Below are positions 36,090-44,019 of a DNA stretch of 64,000 nucleotides, in pieces. Position 1 is the first letter of the stretch. Each line of letters starts with the position of its first letter. Origin of the DNA: Terribacillus saccharophilus (lineage in GTDB: Bacteria; Bacillota; Bacilli; Bacillales; Amphibacillaceae); NCBI GenBank assembly GCA_900110015.1, contig FOCD01000003.1, positions 62,001 to 126,000 on the forward strand, written 5' to 3'. Both the position numbers and the translations under genes were made by a program. The notes beneath the pieces are model-generated. The model ran no database searches and was not told the origin of the DNA. It worked only from the letters and a program-made list of their open reading frames with translations.

Positions 36090-36482
36090 ATGAAAATGTA
36101 TTTCGCAATTGGCTGCGGGGGCAGTATTGGTGCACTTCTCCGTTATCTGATTGGAGCATCGGTGCCGCAGGCCGGCAATTTCCCTTCAGGGACGCTTTGC
36201 ATCAATATTATTGGCTGTTTCGCTATGGGGTATTTGACTAACTTTGTGAAAAGGCGCTACTTTGCGGATAAACCTGCACTAGCTAAGGCACTGACAACAG
36301 GCATGATCGGAGCATTCACAACTTTTTCGACCGTCAGCCTGGAAACAGCACTTCTTGTCCAAGATGGTATGGCACACATTGGATTAATTTATCTCGCTTC
36401 TAGTACAGCGGGTGGTTTAGGTGCACTGCTCCTAGGTCTGCGACTTTCTCCGGATCCAGTCCAAAAGGAGCAATCCATATGA
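36090..36482 (+). CDS. crcB1: Fluoride channel subunit FluC (CrcB)
   Basis: 130 residues from the ATG at 36090, with AAGG upstream; an in-frame TTG two codons earlier lacks spacing. Four membrane spans and the CrcB motifs G-x-I-G-A-L-L-R-Y near residue 10, G-T-L-C-I-N-I-I-G-C-F near residue 37 and G-A-F-T-T-F-S-T near residue 76. Paired with a second subunit as a dual-topology fluoride exporter. A TATAAT lies 45 bp upstream, but no fluoride aptamer was found. Confidence 0.9.
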   Translation: MKMYFAIGCGGSIGALLRYLIGASVPQAGNFPSGTLCINIIGCFAMGYLTNFVKRRYFADKPALAKALTTGMIGAFTTFSTVSLETALLVQDGMAHIGLIYLASSTAGGLGALLLGLRLSPDPVQKEQSI

Positions 36483-36823
36483 GTATTATTTTTGTACTTG
36501 CAGGCGGCTGGTTAGGGGCAATTTCTCGTTACGGAATAAGCAGAAGAGTAGAGACGTTCTGGAGGAACGACTTTCCGCTTGGGACCTTCTTGATCAATAT
36601 TACAGGTTCCTTTCTAATTGGACTCGTGTATCAAGCTGATTGGGGATTGAGCTGTCAGAACTTCCTCGCCGTCGGATTTCTCGGTTCATTTACAACATTT
36701 TCCACATTATTCCTGGAGATCGTCCAATTGGGAAGCAGAAAGAGAATTACCATTGCAATCAGTTATTTGCTAAGCAGTTATATCATCGGTATATTATTAG
36801 CTTTCCTAGCACTATCCATATAA
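36479..36823 (+). CDS. crcB2: Fluoride channel subunit FluC (CrcB), second copy
   Basis: 114 residues. N-terminal G-G-x-L-G-A-I-S-R-Y, then G-T-F-L-I-N-I-T-G-S-F and G-S-F-T-T-F-S-T, with four spans. Its start overlaps the first subunit by 4 bp (ATGA). Tandem unequal FluC genes usually form a heterodimer of opposite topology. Confidence 0.9.
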   Translation: MSIIFVLAGGWLGAISRYGISRRVETFWRNDFPLGTFLINITGSFLIGLVYQADWGLSCQNFLAVGFLGSFTTFSTLFLEIVQLGSRKRITIAISYLLSSYIIGILLAFLALSI

Positions 36824-36856
36824 AAGGGGCACTGCTTTTTTAGCAGTGCCCCTTTT
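36822..36856. terminator. Bidirectional terminator
   Basis: AAAAGGGGCACTGCT and AGCAGTGCCCCTTTT form a 15-bp stem between the convergent FluC and DUF4064 genes. Confidence 0.9.
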
Positions 36857-36860
36857 TCAT

Positions 36861-37286
36861 TTAATAACTCTCTATTTTGTTATCGTTTGTACCAATCGGT
36901 TTCCGGGTTATTGCAAGGATACCTGCAACCAGATAAAGAATTGCGGGAACAGTAGCTACGAAAATAGTTAATAGTGCTGATAATACTGCCGTTACGATGA
37001 AAATGACGCCGGATACTGTTGATCCGCTGTTACGACGTAAAAGCACAAGAGCAACTACACCAAGAATAGCTGCAATAGCACTGACTATCACATAATACCA
37101 GCCGATGCCTCCGAAAAAGCTGCTGACTATATCGGCTTCTTCTGCTGTAAATTCAGGGTCATTCCGAATATCTTCTGCTATATAATCACCGGTTGCTCCA
37201 ACGAATACACCAACTAAAATCGCACTTAAGGCGTTGAAAACAACTCCTATTATTCCTAAAACTAATTCCGCAGTACGTTTGATCAA
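36861..37286 (-). CDS. DUF4064 membrane protein, copy 3
   Basis: 141 residues with a TTG start behind AGAGGG. Four spans: one at residues 8-30, then, after an acidic extracytoplasmic loop (D-Y-I-A-E-D-I-R-N-D), three more at about 54-80, 85-105 and 108-128. The N-terminus I-K-R-T-A-E-L-V-L-G-I-I-G repeats in both neighbouring genes. DUF4064 has no assigned function. Last of three tandem paralogues behind an ABC exporter. Confidence 0.8.
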   Translation of the reverse strand: MIKRTAELVLGIIGVVFNALSAILVGVFVGATGDYIAEDIRNDPEFTAEEADIVSSFFGGIGWYYVIVSAIAAILGVVALVLLRRNSGSTVSGVIFIVTAVLSALLTIFVATVPAILYLVAGILAITRKPIGTNDNKIESY

Positions 37287-37309
37287 TCTTTTTCCCTCTT
37301 TCTCTCTTA

Positions 37310-37720
37310 TTATCTGATCTCATCCGATGGTCTTCTTGCCAAGACCATAACACCTGCAATAATATAAACCATACCGCCGATAAATCCCGATAGGAAAGTA
37401 CCGATAGAACCCACTAATGCCACGATAATAAGCATGATACCAAGACCGGTCTGCTTACGATCCGTTTTCAGTCTAACTGCTGCCACAATGCCTAAGATGG
37501 CACTAATGACACTCACAATAATGACAAAAATCCCAATGGATCCTGCGATATCGGCAATCATTCCAGTATCAACTGTCTGATCAACTCCACTTTCCAGAAT
37601 CTGTTCGCGAGCAGCCTCTGGATCGTATGTAGCAACCTGAACTGTTGTCATAACCGCAGTAATGAGGAAGACAATTGCACCAATGATGGCAAGTACCTTC
37701 TCTGCTGTTCTTTTCAACAT
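37310..37720 (-). CDS. DUF4064 membrane protein, copy 2
   Basis: 136 residues behind GGAGG. Shares L-K-R-T-A-E-K-V-L-A-I-I-G at the N-terminus and the same four-span layout, with a Gln/Asp/Glu-rich loop between spans 1 and 2. It follows copy 1 by 26 bp and precedes copy 3 by 23 bp. Confidence 0.8.
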   Translation of the reverse strand: MLKRTAEKVLAIIGAIVFLITAVMTTVQVATYDPEAAREQILESGVDQTVDTGMIADIAGSIGIFVIIVSVISAILGIVAAVRLKTDRKQTGLGIMLIIVALVGSIGTFLSGFIGGMVYIIAGVMVLARRPSDEIR

Positions 37721-37746
37721 GTCAAACCTCCTTCCTGCGTTACTTC

Positions 37747-38169
37747 TTAATACGTTTCTCCTCTATCATTATATTGCTCAACAGGCTTTCGCACAATTGC
37801 CATGATACCTGCGATCAAGTAAAGGATACCTCCGATGATACCTGTAAAGATAGATAGAATCGTACCAAGCACTGCTGTAATGATAAGAAGGATGCCTGCT
37901 CCAGTTGCTTTTTTATTAGGTTTTAGCATAGCCAGAGAAACAAAACCAAGAATTGCACATATTACGTAAAGAATAATAAACCAGATAGACATTCCTGTCA
38001 CGAGATCAGTAAACATAGATGCATCCTCTGCCGTTAAACCTTGGTTTACGAGTTCATTAGTTGTTGCCTCATCAGCTCCTCCAAGACCTATAACTGACCA
38101 AACTGCAAAGACAAGAAACAAAACCGCTCCAATAATTGCTAACACTTTTTCTGCCGTTCTTTTTACCAT
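37747..38169 (-). CDS. DUF4064 membrane protein, copy 1
   Basis: 140 residues behind GAGAGGGG. V-K-R-T-A-E-K-V-L-A-I-I-G start, four spans and an acidic loop (D-E-A-T-T-N-E-L and T-A-E-D-A-S). It begins 20 bp after the ABC permease stop, so the permease and three DUF4064 genes are probably one transcript. A role as accessory of the exporter or as envelope-stress protein is only inference. Confidence 0.8.
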   Translation of the reverse strand: MVKRTAEKVLAIIGAVLFLVFAVWSVIGLGGADEATTNELVNQGLTAEDASMFTDLVTGMSIWFIILYVICAILGFVSLAMLKPNKKATGAGILLIITAVLGTILSIFTGIIGGILYLIAGIMAIVRKPVEQYNDRGETY

Positions 38170-38189
38170 TTAAATTCCCCTCTCTTATT

Positions 38190-39119
38190 TTAGTGACCCG
38201 CTACATCGCGCTTTGTGAACAATACCCAACCTATGATGAGGAAGATTAGATAATACACGGTAATCGTCACAACCGAGAATGTAAGCGTTAAATCCTCAAT
38301 GATTTTATACCCTGTAGTAAATTGGGTTAAATCCAAATTAGAAAATAATACATATTTTGCGAATGGTTTGTCGGATATAAACATAGTGACAGAACTACCG
38401 ACAAACATAAGGAAGATTGCTGTCCCTATTGCCAAGGCCCCATTTCGAAGCGCAGCAGAGATCATAAATGCAAAAGTTGCCCATACAACCAGTTTTACCA
38501 ACTGTAACCCATAATCCTGTGCTATGCGTGTCCATATCGAAATTTCAACAACTTCTCCATCCTGCACTTGCAGAGTGGTTCCATCCCCGCCAAGACCAAA
38601 GAACAACATCCCAAACAACCAGGAGAAGACGAATAATACAATCAGTGCAGTTAAAGCAAATAAAAGTACACTAGCATATTTGGCAAAGAATATCTTCGTC
38701 CTTGTTGCTGGTCGAATTAACAGGAGCTTAATGGTACCCCAACGATATTCATTCGCTATAATTCCGCCAGCTACTATTATTGTCAGTAAGCTGAGCACAC
38801 TTGTCATGAAGTTACCCTGATAAAGAAACTCCCAAGCCGTTGTTCCTTCTGGCTTCATATCGTTTTCAATCCGGTAATTATTGATCATAATTTCTGGAGC
38901 AGTCGGATCATACTCGGCTATATCTGCACTTTGTTCCTGCAACTCCTGCTTCCATGTAGCATCATTATATTCTCCGATGAAACTATCAGCTGTACGCATG
39001 ATAATAGCAAATCCCAGCACAACTACTATGAGGATGCCCAACATGATCCAGGTCGCCAGCTGGCTGTACAGCTTCGTTTGCTCGTTACGCACAAGCTGGA
39101 AAAAGTTACTCAATGACAT
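38190..39119 (-). CDS. ABC-2 type transporter permease
   Basis: 309 residues from the ATG at 39119, chosen because it aligns with the start of the paralogous permease at 44020-44964 (both begin with a short stretch ending L-V-R-N-E); an in-frame TTG 9 bp upstream is possible. Six spans with a large loop after the first (about residues 35-95). E-Y-R-W-G-T-I-K-L-L-L is the usual cytoplasmic ABC-2 motif. It overlaps the ATPase gene by 14 bp. Likely exports a peptide, lipid or antibiotic; substrate unknown. Confidence 0.83.
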   Translation of the reverse strand: MSLSNFFQLVRNEQTKLYSQLATWIMLGILIVVVLGFAIIMRTADSFIGEYNDATWKQELQEQSADIAEYDPTAPEIMINNYRIENDMKPEGTTAWEFLYQGNFMTSVLSLLTIIVAGGIIANEYRWGTIKLLLIRPATRTKIFFAKYASVLLFALTALIVLFVFSWLFGMLFFGLGGDGTTLQVQDGEVVEISIWTRIAQDYGLQLVKLVVWATFAFMISAALRNGALAIGTAIFLMFVGSSVTMFISDKPFAKYVLFSNLDLTQFTTGYKIIEDLTLTFSVVTITVYYLIFLIIGWVLFTKRDVAGH

Positions 39120-40032
39120 TCTCTCCAATCACGTGTAAGAATTTATCTTCCAGTGTCTTACGCTCCACAGCCACACCATACATCTCGACATCTGCTAGCG
39201 CCAGCGCTTTAATAATGGATGGGATTTCTTCACGCGTTATGGGGAATGTTAATTTCTCGCCGCTTGCCATTGCTGTAACCCCAAATTCCTCCTGCAAAAG
39301 ACGCTGTGCTTTTTCGTGATGCGCTGCCGGACAATTGATTTGCACGACTTCAGATGGTGTGTCTTCTTCAGCATTCTGAATTTGCTGGATGGAAATAAGC
39401 TCTCCATTTTTCAAGATGCCGATTCGGTCACACATTAGCTCCATTTCCGAAAGCAAGTGACTGGAGACAATGACTGCTACATTCTCTTGTTCTGCCAATC
39501 TGCGAATATACTGACGGATCTCCCGGATGCCTGATGGGTCCAATCCGTTAGTCGGCTCATCCAATATCAAGATAGAAGGATTATGTAATAATGCCTGTGC
39601 GATACCTAGCCGCTGCCGCATACCTAAGGAATACCGCTTCACTTTCTGATGAATACGTTTCTCCAATCCTACCAGCTTCACCACTTCGTCGATACGTTCC
39701 TTTGAGATCCCGGGAATCATCCTTGAAAATACAAGCAGATTCTTGTATCCGGACATGAACCCATATAATTCCGGGTTCTCGACAATAGCACCAACATGCC
39801 GAATTGCTTCTTTATAGTCCGTCTTGATACTTTTCCCTTGTATCCGCACGTCACCTTCTGAAATACGGATCAAGCCTACCATCATACGGATTGTCGTTGT
39901 CTTGCCCGCTCCGTTCGGTCCGAGGAATCCGAATACCTCACCCGGCTGAATGTCGAAGTCCAAGCCCTTCACAATCAGTTTTGAGCCAATCTGCTTCTTC
40001 AGCCCGATCAGCTGCATTGCCGGTTCTGTCAT
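39106..40032 (-). CDS. ABC transporter ATP-binding protein (BcrA-like)
   Basis: 308 residues from the ATG at 40032, with GGGTGA upstream; a GTG nine bases earlier is less well placed. Walker A G-P-N-G-A-G-K-T-T near residue 40, signature Y-S-L-G-M-R-Q-R near residue 136, Walker B L-I-L-D-E-P-T-N-G-L-D near residue 158, and the switch His in S-S-H-L-L-S-E. The C-terminal 80 residues resemble the regulatory tail of BcrA-type exporters. Paralogue of the ATPase at 44957-45877. Confidence 0.9.
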   Translation of the reverse strand: MTEPAMQLIGLKKQIGSKLIVKGLDFDIQPGEVFGFLGPNGAGKTTTIRMMVGLIRISEGDVRIQGKSIKTDYKEAIRHVGAIVENPELYGFMSGYKNLLVFSRMIPGISKERIDEVVKLVGLEKRIHQKVKRYSLGMRQRLGIAQALLHNPSILILDEPTNGLDPSGIREIRQYIRRLAEQENVAVIVSSHLLSEMELMCDRIGILKNGELISIQQIQNAEEDTPSEVVQINCPAAHHEKAQRLLQEEFGVTAMASGEKLTFPITREEIPSIIKALALADVEMYGVAVERKTLEDKFLHVIGENVIE

Positions 40033-40114
40033 CTCGTTCACCCTTTCCCTGTAACAATTTTGTCACTTCCATAATATGTACGGAGCACCTTATCAGATTG
40101 TTTCATTTTTATAT

Positions 40115-40152
40115 AGAAAAAGCACCACGAATCAAATGATTCATGGTGCTTC
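40115..40152 (-). terminator. Terminator after the surface-protein gene
   Basis: AAGCACCA and TGGTGCTT close a long stem that also pairs GAATCA with TGATTC. A T run follows on the minus strand. Confidence 0.82.
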
Positions 40153-40157
40153 CGTTA

Positions 40158-41519
40158 TCAATTACTATGTTTCTTGCGTCGATTCCATGCGTATAATGCT
40201 GCTCCAGCAGCCATCAATACTGCACCGAACGCGAGAATATTACCAACAGGAGAAGCTGTATCCGGAAGACGTTTGCCTTCTTCTTTTACTGTCTCTGTTG
40301 CAGTCTTTGCTGGTGCAACTGCAACTTTTTCTTTTACCGGTGCTTCGTGTTTTGGTGCTGGTTCAATTTCTTCCCTTGGTTTCTCAATACCATTGGTAAT
40401 ATTAAATATTGAATTATCTACATCCTTACCGGTTATAGAAAAATTCATTAACAGATTACCATTAACGTCATATAACTCAACAAATAGTATCTGATCATCT
40501 ATCTCAGTTATTTTAGAAAGTTCCTCAATTGTCACTTCTTTTTTTGTACTTCCGTCAAATAGATAAAATTTAGCTTTGAGCTGGAATAGATCCATGAAAT
40601 CATACCATACAGAGACAATCTCTTTTCTTTGGTTATCATCCAATTCATTAATTGTTTCAAATTCACCTAGTGCATATAGACGTTCACTTAATTCCAAAAG
40701 CTTTTCAAGAGTCGTATCGGATATATTATTGAATACTGAGTTTATGTGATCATAAAATTTTCTAAACTCTTCCTTACTTATACCAATACTTTCTAGAGTC
40801 GGAGGTTCACTGTTTAAACTTTCCCAAAGCATCTCAAAATCATAACCACTTTCCGAATAAATGAATGATGCTAATTCATCATAACTGGAAAAGTCGTCTA
40901 GTGTAACTCCATTGTCAGCTAATAATTGTTCCAATTCTTTCTTGCTCATGTCTACTTCCTGTAATAAGAAATACAAAGACACGTCGTTAATATCGTTATA
41001 AATCAATTCATATAGATCATCCATATACTCAAAGCTATAAAGATCAAATCCATTTTCTGAGAACAAGTCAGCTAATTCTTTTTCTGTCATACCAAGATCA
41101 TCAGCTAACATTTGCAAGGTTTCAGCATTCGCCGGTTCACCCATCACATAATACAAATCTGTAACAAGCAAGATATTGTCAGCAGTATAACCTTTCTTTG
41201 CATATCCTTTATCTATTAATCTTTGATCAAATTGTTCTCTTGTATAATTGTTTTCTTCAAGAAAGGCATTAAAGTTTTCTTTAGTTACAGGCTCACCCAA
41301 ATAATCTTTTAATTCTTCCACAGAGTCAGCATTGAAATCCTCTATAGACTGCCAGTCAAAATCCTCCAGATAGCGGTTCAAACCTTCTACATCTGTACCT
41401 AGCTCAACCGCATAGGCTTCAAGGTCTTTTTGTTTAATAGCAGCAGACGCAGTCTGTGGTGCTACTACTTGCAGGCAAAGCATAACCATGATTATTCCAA
41501 CCAATAGCTTCTTTGTCAC
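40158..41519 (-). CDS. Processed acidic surface protein, sortase-anchored (LPDTA)
   Basis: 453 residues. A signal peptide ends near A-S-A-A (residue 27). The mature chain is very acidic. Residues about 30-225 hold four helical repeats of some 40-45 residues, each with an E-L/Q-F-x2-x-L-x3-G-type helix followed by an Asp/Glu-rich helix. A Pro/Lys/Glu spacer (about 375-415) precedes L-P-D-T-A, a hydrophobic span and a R-R-K-K tail, the cell-wall sorting signal. LPDTA-type signals are used by class D sortases (YhcS/SrtD). No sortase gene is in this window. Codons 120-380 look more AT-rich than the neighbours. Function unknown. Confidence 0.85.
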   Translation of the reverse strand: MTKKLLVGIIMVMLCLQVVAPQTASAAIKQKDLEAYAVELGTDVEGLNRYLEDFDWQSIEDFNADSVEELKDYLGEPVTKENFNAFLEENNYTREQFDQRLIDKGYAKKGYTADNILLVTDLYYVMGEPANAETLQMLADDLGMTEKELADLFSENGFDLYSFEYMDDLYELIYNDINDVSLYFLLQEVDMSKKELEQLLADNGVTLDDFSSYDELASFIYSESGYDFEMLWESLNSEPPTLESIGISKEEFRKFYDHINSVFNNISDTTLEKLLELSERLYALGEFETINELDDNQRKEIVSVWYDFMDLFQLKAKFYLFDGSTKKEVTIEELSKITEIDDQILFVELYDVNGNLLMNFSITGKDVDNSIFNITNGIEKPREEIEPAPKHEAPVKEKVAVAPAKTATETVKEEGKRLPDTASPVGNILAFGAVLMAAGAALYAWNRRKKHSN

Positions 41520-41629
41520 TTATGTATCCTCCTGGAAATATATTTATGTAATTCCAGATTATTATAATTGGAGTGGATAGGCTTGGCTACATAAATATTT
41601 ACAAAAATTAAACTTTTTTACTTGACATA

Positions 41630-41654
41630 GAAAAACCCCTTATAAAAGGGGTTG
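41630..41654 (-). terminator. Terminator after the GNAT gene
   Basis: AACCCC and GGGGTT with flanking T/A pairs form a compact hairpin, followed on the minus strand by a T run. Confidence 0.78.
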
Positions 41655-41682
41655 GAGAGGAGTTAATTCGACAATTTTCTAC

Positions 41683-42144
41683 TTATTTCAATGATATTCC
41701 CATACGTTTTGAGCGTGTCTGCATGCCCATCTTAACATAGAAATCTTCTGCACGATTATTGAAATTCCACACATTCAGTTCTATTTCAGATGCACCTATC
41801 TTTTTCCCATGGCGCTTAATTTTTTCGAATAGGTGACCGCCGATTCCTTTACCGCGCATGTCGGAACGGACACAGAATTCTTCGATGAAAATGTGCGCAT
41901 TGTGCGAGATTGTCTCATTTGTTACACGTATCGTGGCAAACGCCATAACTTCCTTTGTTTTTTCCACTAAAAACACTTTTTTATTATCCAAGTATATATT
42001 GCTTTCAAACACGTGCTGGTCAAGCGGTTCGGCCTTCTTGGCAAAATGCTCCGGCTGATATGTGTAATGCGTATTGTATAGTTCCTTGTACAGAACAGCG
42101 ACTTGGTCATAATCCGAGACCTTTGCTTCGCGTATCTTGAACAT
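41683..42144 (-). CDS. GNAT family N-acetyltransferase
   Basis: 153 residues from the ATG at 42144, with AGAGGTGAAACCG upstream; 15 earlier in-frame codons lack a site. The acetyl-CoA loop V-R-S-D-M-R-G-K-G-I-G-G-H-L-F is near residues 98-112, followed by the C-terminal N-x-W-N-F-N-N-R-A-x2-F-Y pattern. The substrate is unknown. Monocistronic, divergent from the mifM-like leader. Confidence 0.85.
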   Translation of the reverse strand: MFKIREAKVSDYDQVAVLYKELYNTHYTYQPEHFAKKAEPLDQHVFESNIYLDNKKVFLVEKTKEVMAFATIRVTNETISHNAHIFIEEFCVRSDMRGKGIGGHLFEKIKRHGKKIGASEIELNVWNFNNRAEDFYVKMGMQTRSKRMGISLK

Positions 42145-42293
42145 CGGTTTCACCTCTGCAGCTTGTAGTCTTGTTAACCAGTTTATCATGTTCGTCCCCC
42201 TCCGTCATAAAACTGTCCAAATAAACCGCTGTTAGCAGAGAAAACGCTTCTCCTAGCCATTTCTCCATACTAAACGAAAATCCCTGCGCAGCT

Positions 42294-42322
42294 TTGACAA
42301 GTTTCTAATTCTATAGGAAAAT
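42294..42322 (+). promoter_or_regulatory. Possible promoter of the mifM-yidC2 unit
   Basis: A perfect TTGACA (42294-42299) lies 17 bp from GAAAAT (42317-42322), a weak -10. It is 28 bp upstream of the leader start codon. The rest of the gap 42145-42293 shows nothing further. Confidence 0.5.
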
Positions 42323-42349
42323 AGAAGGAACGAAAGGAGGTGTATACAG

Positions 42350-42727
42350 ATGCTGTATGCTTTTTGGAATATGTTTGCCGATGATTTCACTTCGTTGGTC
42401 TTTTATATTGGTCTGACGATGACATTTATCCTGGCACATAGAACAACAACGAAAGTTACGAGTCGTTTTCGTGCTGGTGATGCGATGCAATGGCAGCATG
42501 TCTGTACATTAGACAGCTGGCAATCGCATACTCCTACTACTGTTTCTTACAGCAAGCCGATCGTTCATTGGCTCGCTCGCACTACCATGCGGAAGGACGG
42601 TCCGGATGATGATGGCGAAGCAGCTTCTTGTTTGTATCCAGATAATCAATCGATACAACAAGGAGGAAAAACAAATTGCAACGCACATCTGTATCCACAT
42701 TCTTTAAAAAGTACGGTATTATTTTAA
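42350..42727 (+). CDS. mifM: MifM-like translation-arrest leader peptide upstream of yidC2
   Basis: 125 codons starting with an excellent site (AAAGGAGGTG, seven bases before ATG). Residues 13-30 are a hydrophobic segment able to insert in the membrane. Residues 71-90 contain I-x2-W-L, then M at 80, then D-D-D-x-E at 86-90. B. subtilis MifM has I70-x2-W73-I, M80 and D-E-E-D at 86-89 as arrest-essential residues. Position and spacing match with a single-residue gap, although the rest of the sequence is different. The frame runs through a hairpin that hides the yidC2 ribosome site and ends 52 bp inside yidC2, unlike MifM, which I recall as ending earlier. Stalling should expose that site when membrane insertion fails. 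Assignment by motif and context; no experimental proof. Confidence 0.75.
   Translation: MLYAFWNMFADDFTSLVFYIGLTMTFILAHRTTTKVTSRFRAGDAMQWQHVCTLDSWQSHTPTTVSYSKPIVHWLARTTMRKDGPDDDGEAASCLYPDNQSIQQGGKTNCNAHLYPHSLKSTVLF
42624..42665 (+). promoter_or_regulatory. Hairpin sequestering the yidC2 Shine-Dalgarno
   Basis: Bases 42624-42638 pair with 42652-42665 in 14 base pairs with one bulged T and one G-U pair, enclosing a 13-base loop. The descending arm contains AAGGAG, the yidC2 ribosome binding site. The ascending arm begins 5 bases past leader codon 90, where a ribosome stalled at codons 86-90 would cover it. Stalling would therefore free the binding site. Confidence 0.8.
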
Positions 42728-43458
42728 GCTCTATTACTCTGATAGTCTTGCTTGCAGGATGCCAAAGCAGCAGCGGGAGCGCATCCAGTGAAGGATTTTT
42801 TAATCACTATTTTATCAGTCCATTTTCTTACTTGATCAAATGGATTGCTGGCAACTTTAATGATGATTATGGAATCAGCGTTATCTTAATTACGTTAGCA
42901 GTACGTCTCATATTGATGCCTTTCATGCTGATGCAGCTTAAGAAGAGCTATGAGACGCAGGAGAAAATGAAGCTATTTAAACCAGAGCTTGATGCTTTAC
43001 AGGCAAAATATAAAAACAAAACTGATGTTGAGTCTAAACAAAAGCAACAGCAGGAAATGATGGAACTGTATCGAAAACACGGAATGAATCCATTTTCCGC
43101 GATGGGCTGTCTGCCGCTTTTGATTCAGATGCCTTTCTTAATCGGCTTCTACTCAGCTATCCGAAATACGCCTGAAATTGCGACACATGATTTCCTCTGG
43201 TTTAACCTTGGAACACCAGATATGGCGCTCATGGTTATTGCAATGCTAGTCTATTGGCTGCAATATCGCGTGTCCCAAATTGGGGTGGACCCAGCTAGAA
43301 GGCAGCAAGCTCGTATGATTGGCATTATCTCGCCGCTCATGATTGGCTTTATTTCCTTCAGCTCACCAGCTGTACTGCCGCTATATTGGGCAGTCGGCGG
43401 TTTGTTTGTCATCTGTCAGACATTGCTGGCAAAGTTTTTATTCCAACGAAAAAAATGA
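42676..43458 (+). CDS. yidC2: Membrane protein insertase YidC2
   Basis: 260 residues with a TTG start nine bases after AGGAGG. A lipoprotein signal ends L-L-A-G-C (Cys near residue 28). Five spans follow. The conserved substrate-binding Arg is in L-A-V-R-L-I-L-M-P near residue 77, and the cytoplasmic hairpin with M-N-P-F is near residue 138. It inserts proteins into the membrane with or without Sec, corresponding to YqjG of B. subtilis, the inducible partner of SpoIIIJ. Control by the preceding arrest leader and hairpin makes it responsive to loss of YidC activity. Confidence 0.92.
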   Translation: MQRTSVSTFFKKYGIILSSITLIVLLAGCQSSSGSASSEGFFNHYFISPFSYLIKWIAGNFNDDYGISVILITLAVRLILMPFMLMQLKKSYETQEKMKLFKPELDALQAKYKNKTDVESKQKQQQEMMELYRKHGMNPFSAMGCLPLLIQMPFLIGFYSAIRNTPEIATHDFLWFNLGTPDMALMVIAMLVYWLQYRVSQIGVDPARRQQARMIGIISPLMIGFISFSSPAVLPLYWAVGGLFVICQTLLAKFLFQRKK

Positions 43459-43464
43459 GCATAG

Positions 43465-43498
43465 AAAAACCACTTCCTATATCAGGAAGTGGTTTTTT
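43465..43498. terminator. Bidirectional terminator
   Basis: AAAACCACTTCCT and AGGAAGTGGTTTT form a 13-bp stem with T runs on both sides, between yidC2 and the convergent ohr gene. Confidence 0.88.
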
Positions 43499-43503
43499 GA
43501 TTA

Positions 43504-43920
43504 TTATTCTACAACGTTCACTTTCAAATCTACATCGATGTTGCCGCGAGTCGCTTTGGAGTAAGGGCAGAACTGATGTGTTTTTTCCAAAAGATCTTCC
43601 GCTTCTTCCTGTGAAACGCCTTTTACATCTACAGAGATAGCAACGCCTAGTTTAAAGCCATCGCCATCTTTCAATAGGCTGACATCAACAGAAGTTTCTG
43701 TTTCAACACGCTTGCGCTCAGCTCTTGCTACATGGTTGAATGCTCCATCGAAGCAAGCAGAATATCCTGCTGCGAACAATTGCTCTGGGTTGGAACCTTC
43801 AGCATCCTTTTTACTGCCTGGTTGGACAAGATTAAGATCAATCAAACCGTCATCAGATTTTACATGGCCTTCACGACCGCCAGTTGCTTTCGCGTGAGAT
43901 GTGAATAATACGTCACTCAT
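43504..43920 (-). CDS. ohr: Organic hydroperoxide resistance protein (Ohr/OsmC family)
   Basis: 138 residues behind AGGAGTG. The two redox cysteines are in Y-S-A-C-F near residue 55 and F-C-P-Y-S near residue 119, with Arg and Glu of the Ohr active site in the N-terminal half. It reduces organic peroxides with dithiol help. No OhrR gene is next to it, and the upstream 90 bp lack a clear OhrR palindrome, so it may be the sigma-B or constitutive type (as OhrB). Confidence 0.9.
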   Translation of the reverse strand: MSDVLFTSHAKATGGREGHVKSDDGLIDLNLVQPGSKKDAEGSNPEQLFAAGYSACFDGAFNHVARAERKRVETETSVDVSLLKDGDGFKLGVAISVDVKGVSQEEAEDLLEKTHQFCPYSKATRGNIDVDLKVNVVE

Positions 43921-44019
43921 GTTAATTCACTCCTATTTCGTTTGTTAGTTTGAAAAAGCTGCATACAGTATTACTAATTCCTTTTTACCGTTATTTTAAA
44001 CATAAAGCAAACGAATTGC

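Noticed and set aside
42311-42499. 62-codon minus-strand frame antisense to the arrest leader
   Set aside because: No ribosome site; explained by the real leader gene on the plus strand.
43921-44019. OhrR operator upstream of ohr
   Set aside because: No TACAATT/AATTGTA palindrome in this interval, and no OhrR gene is adjacent.
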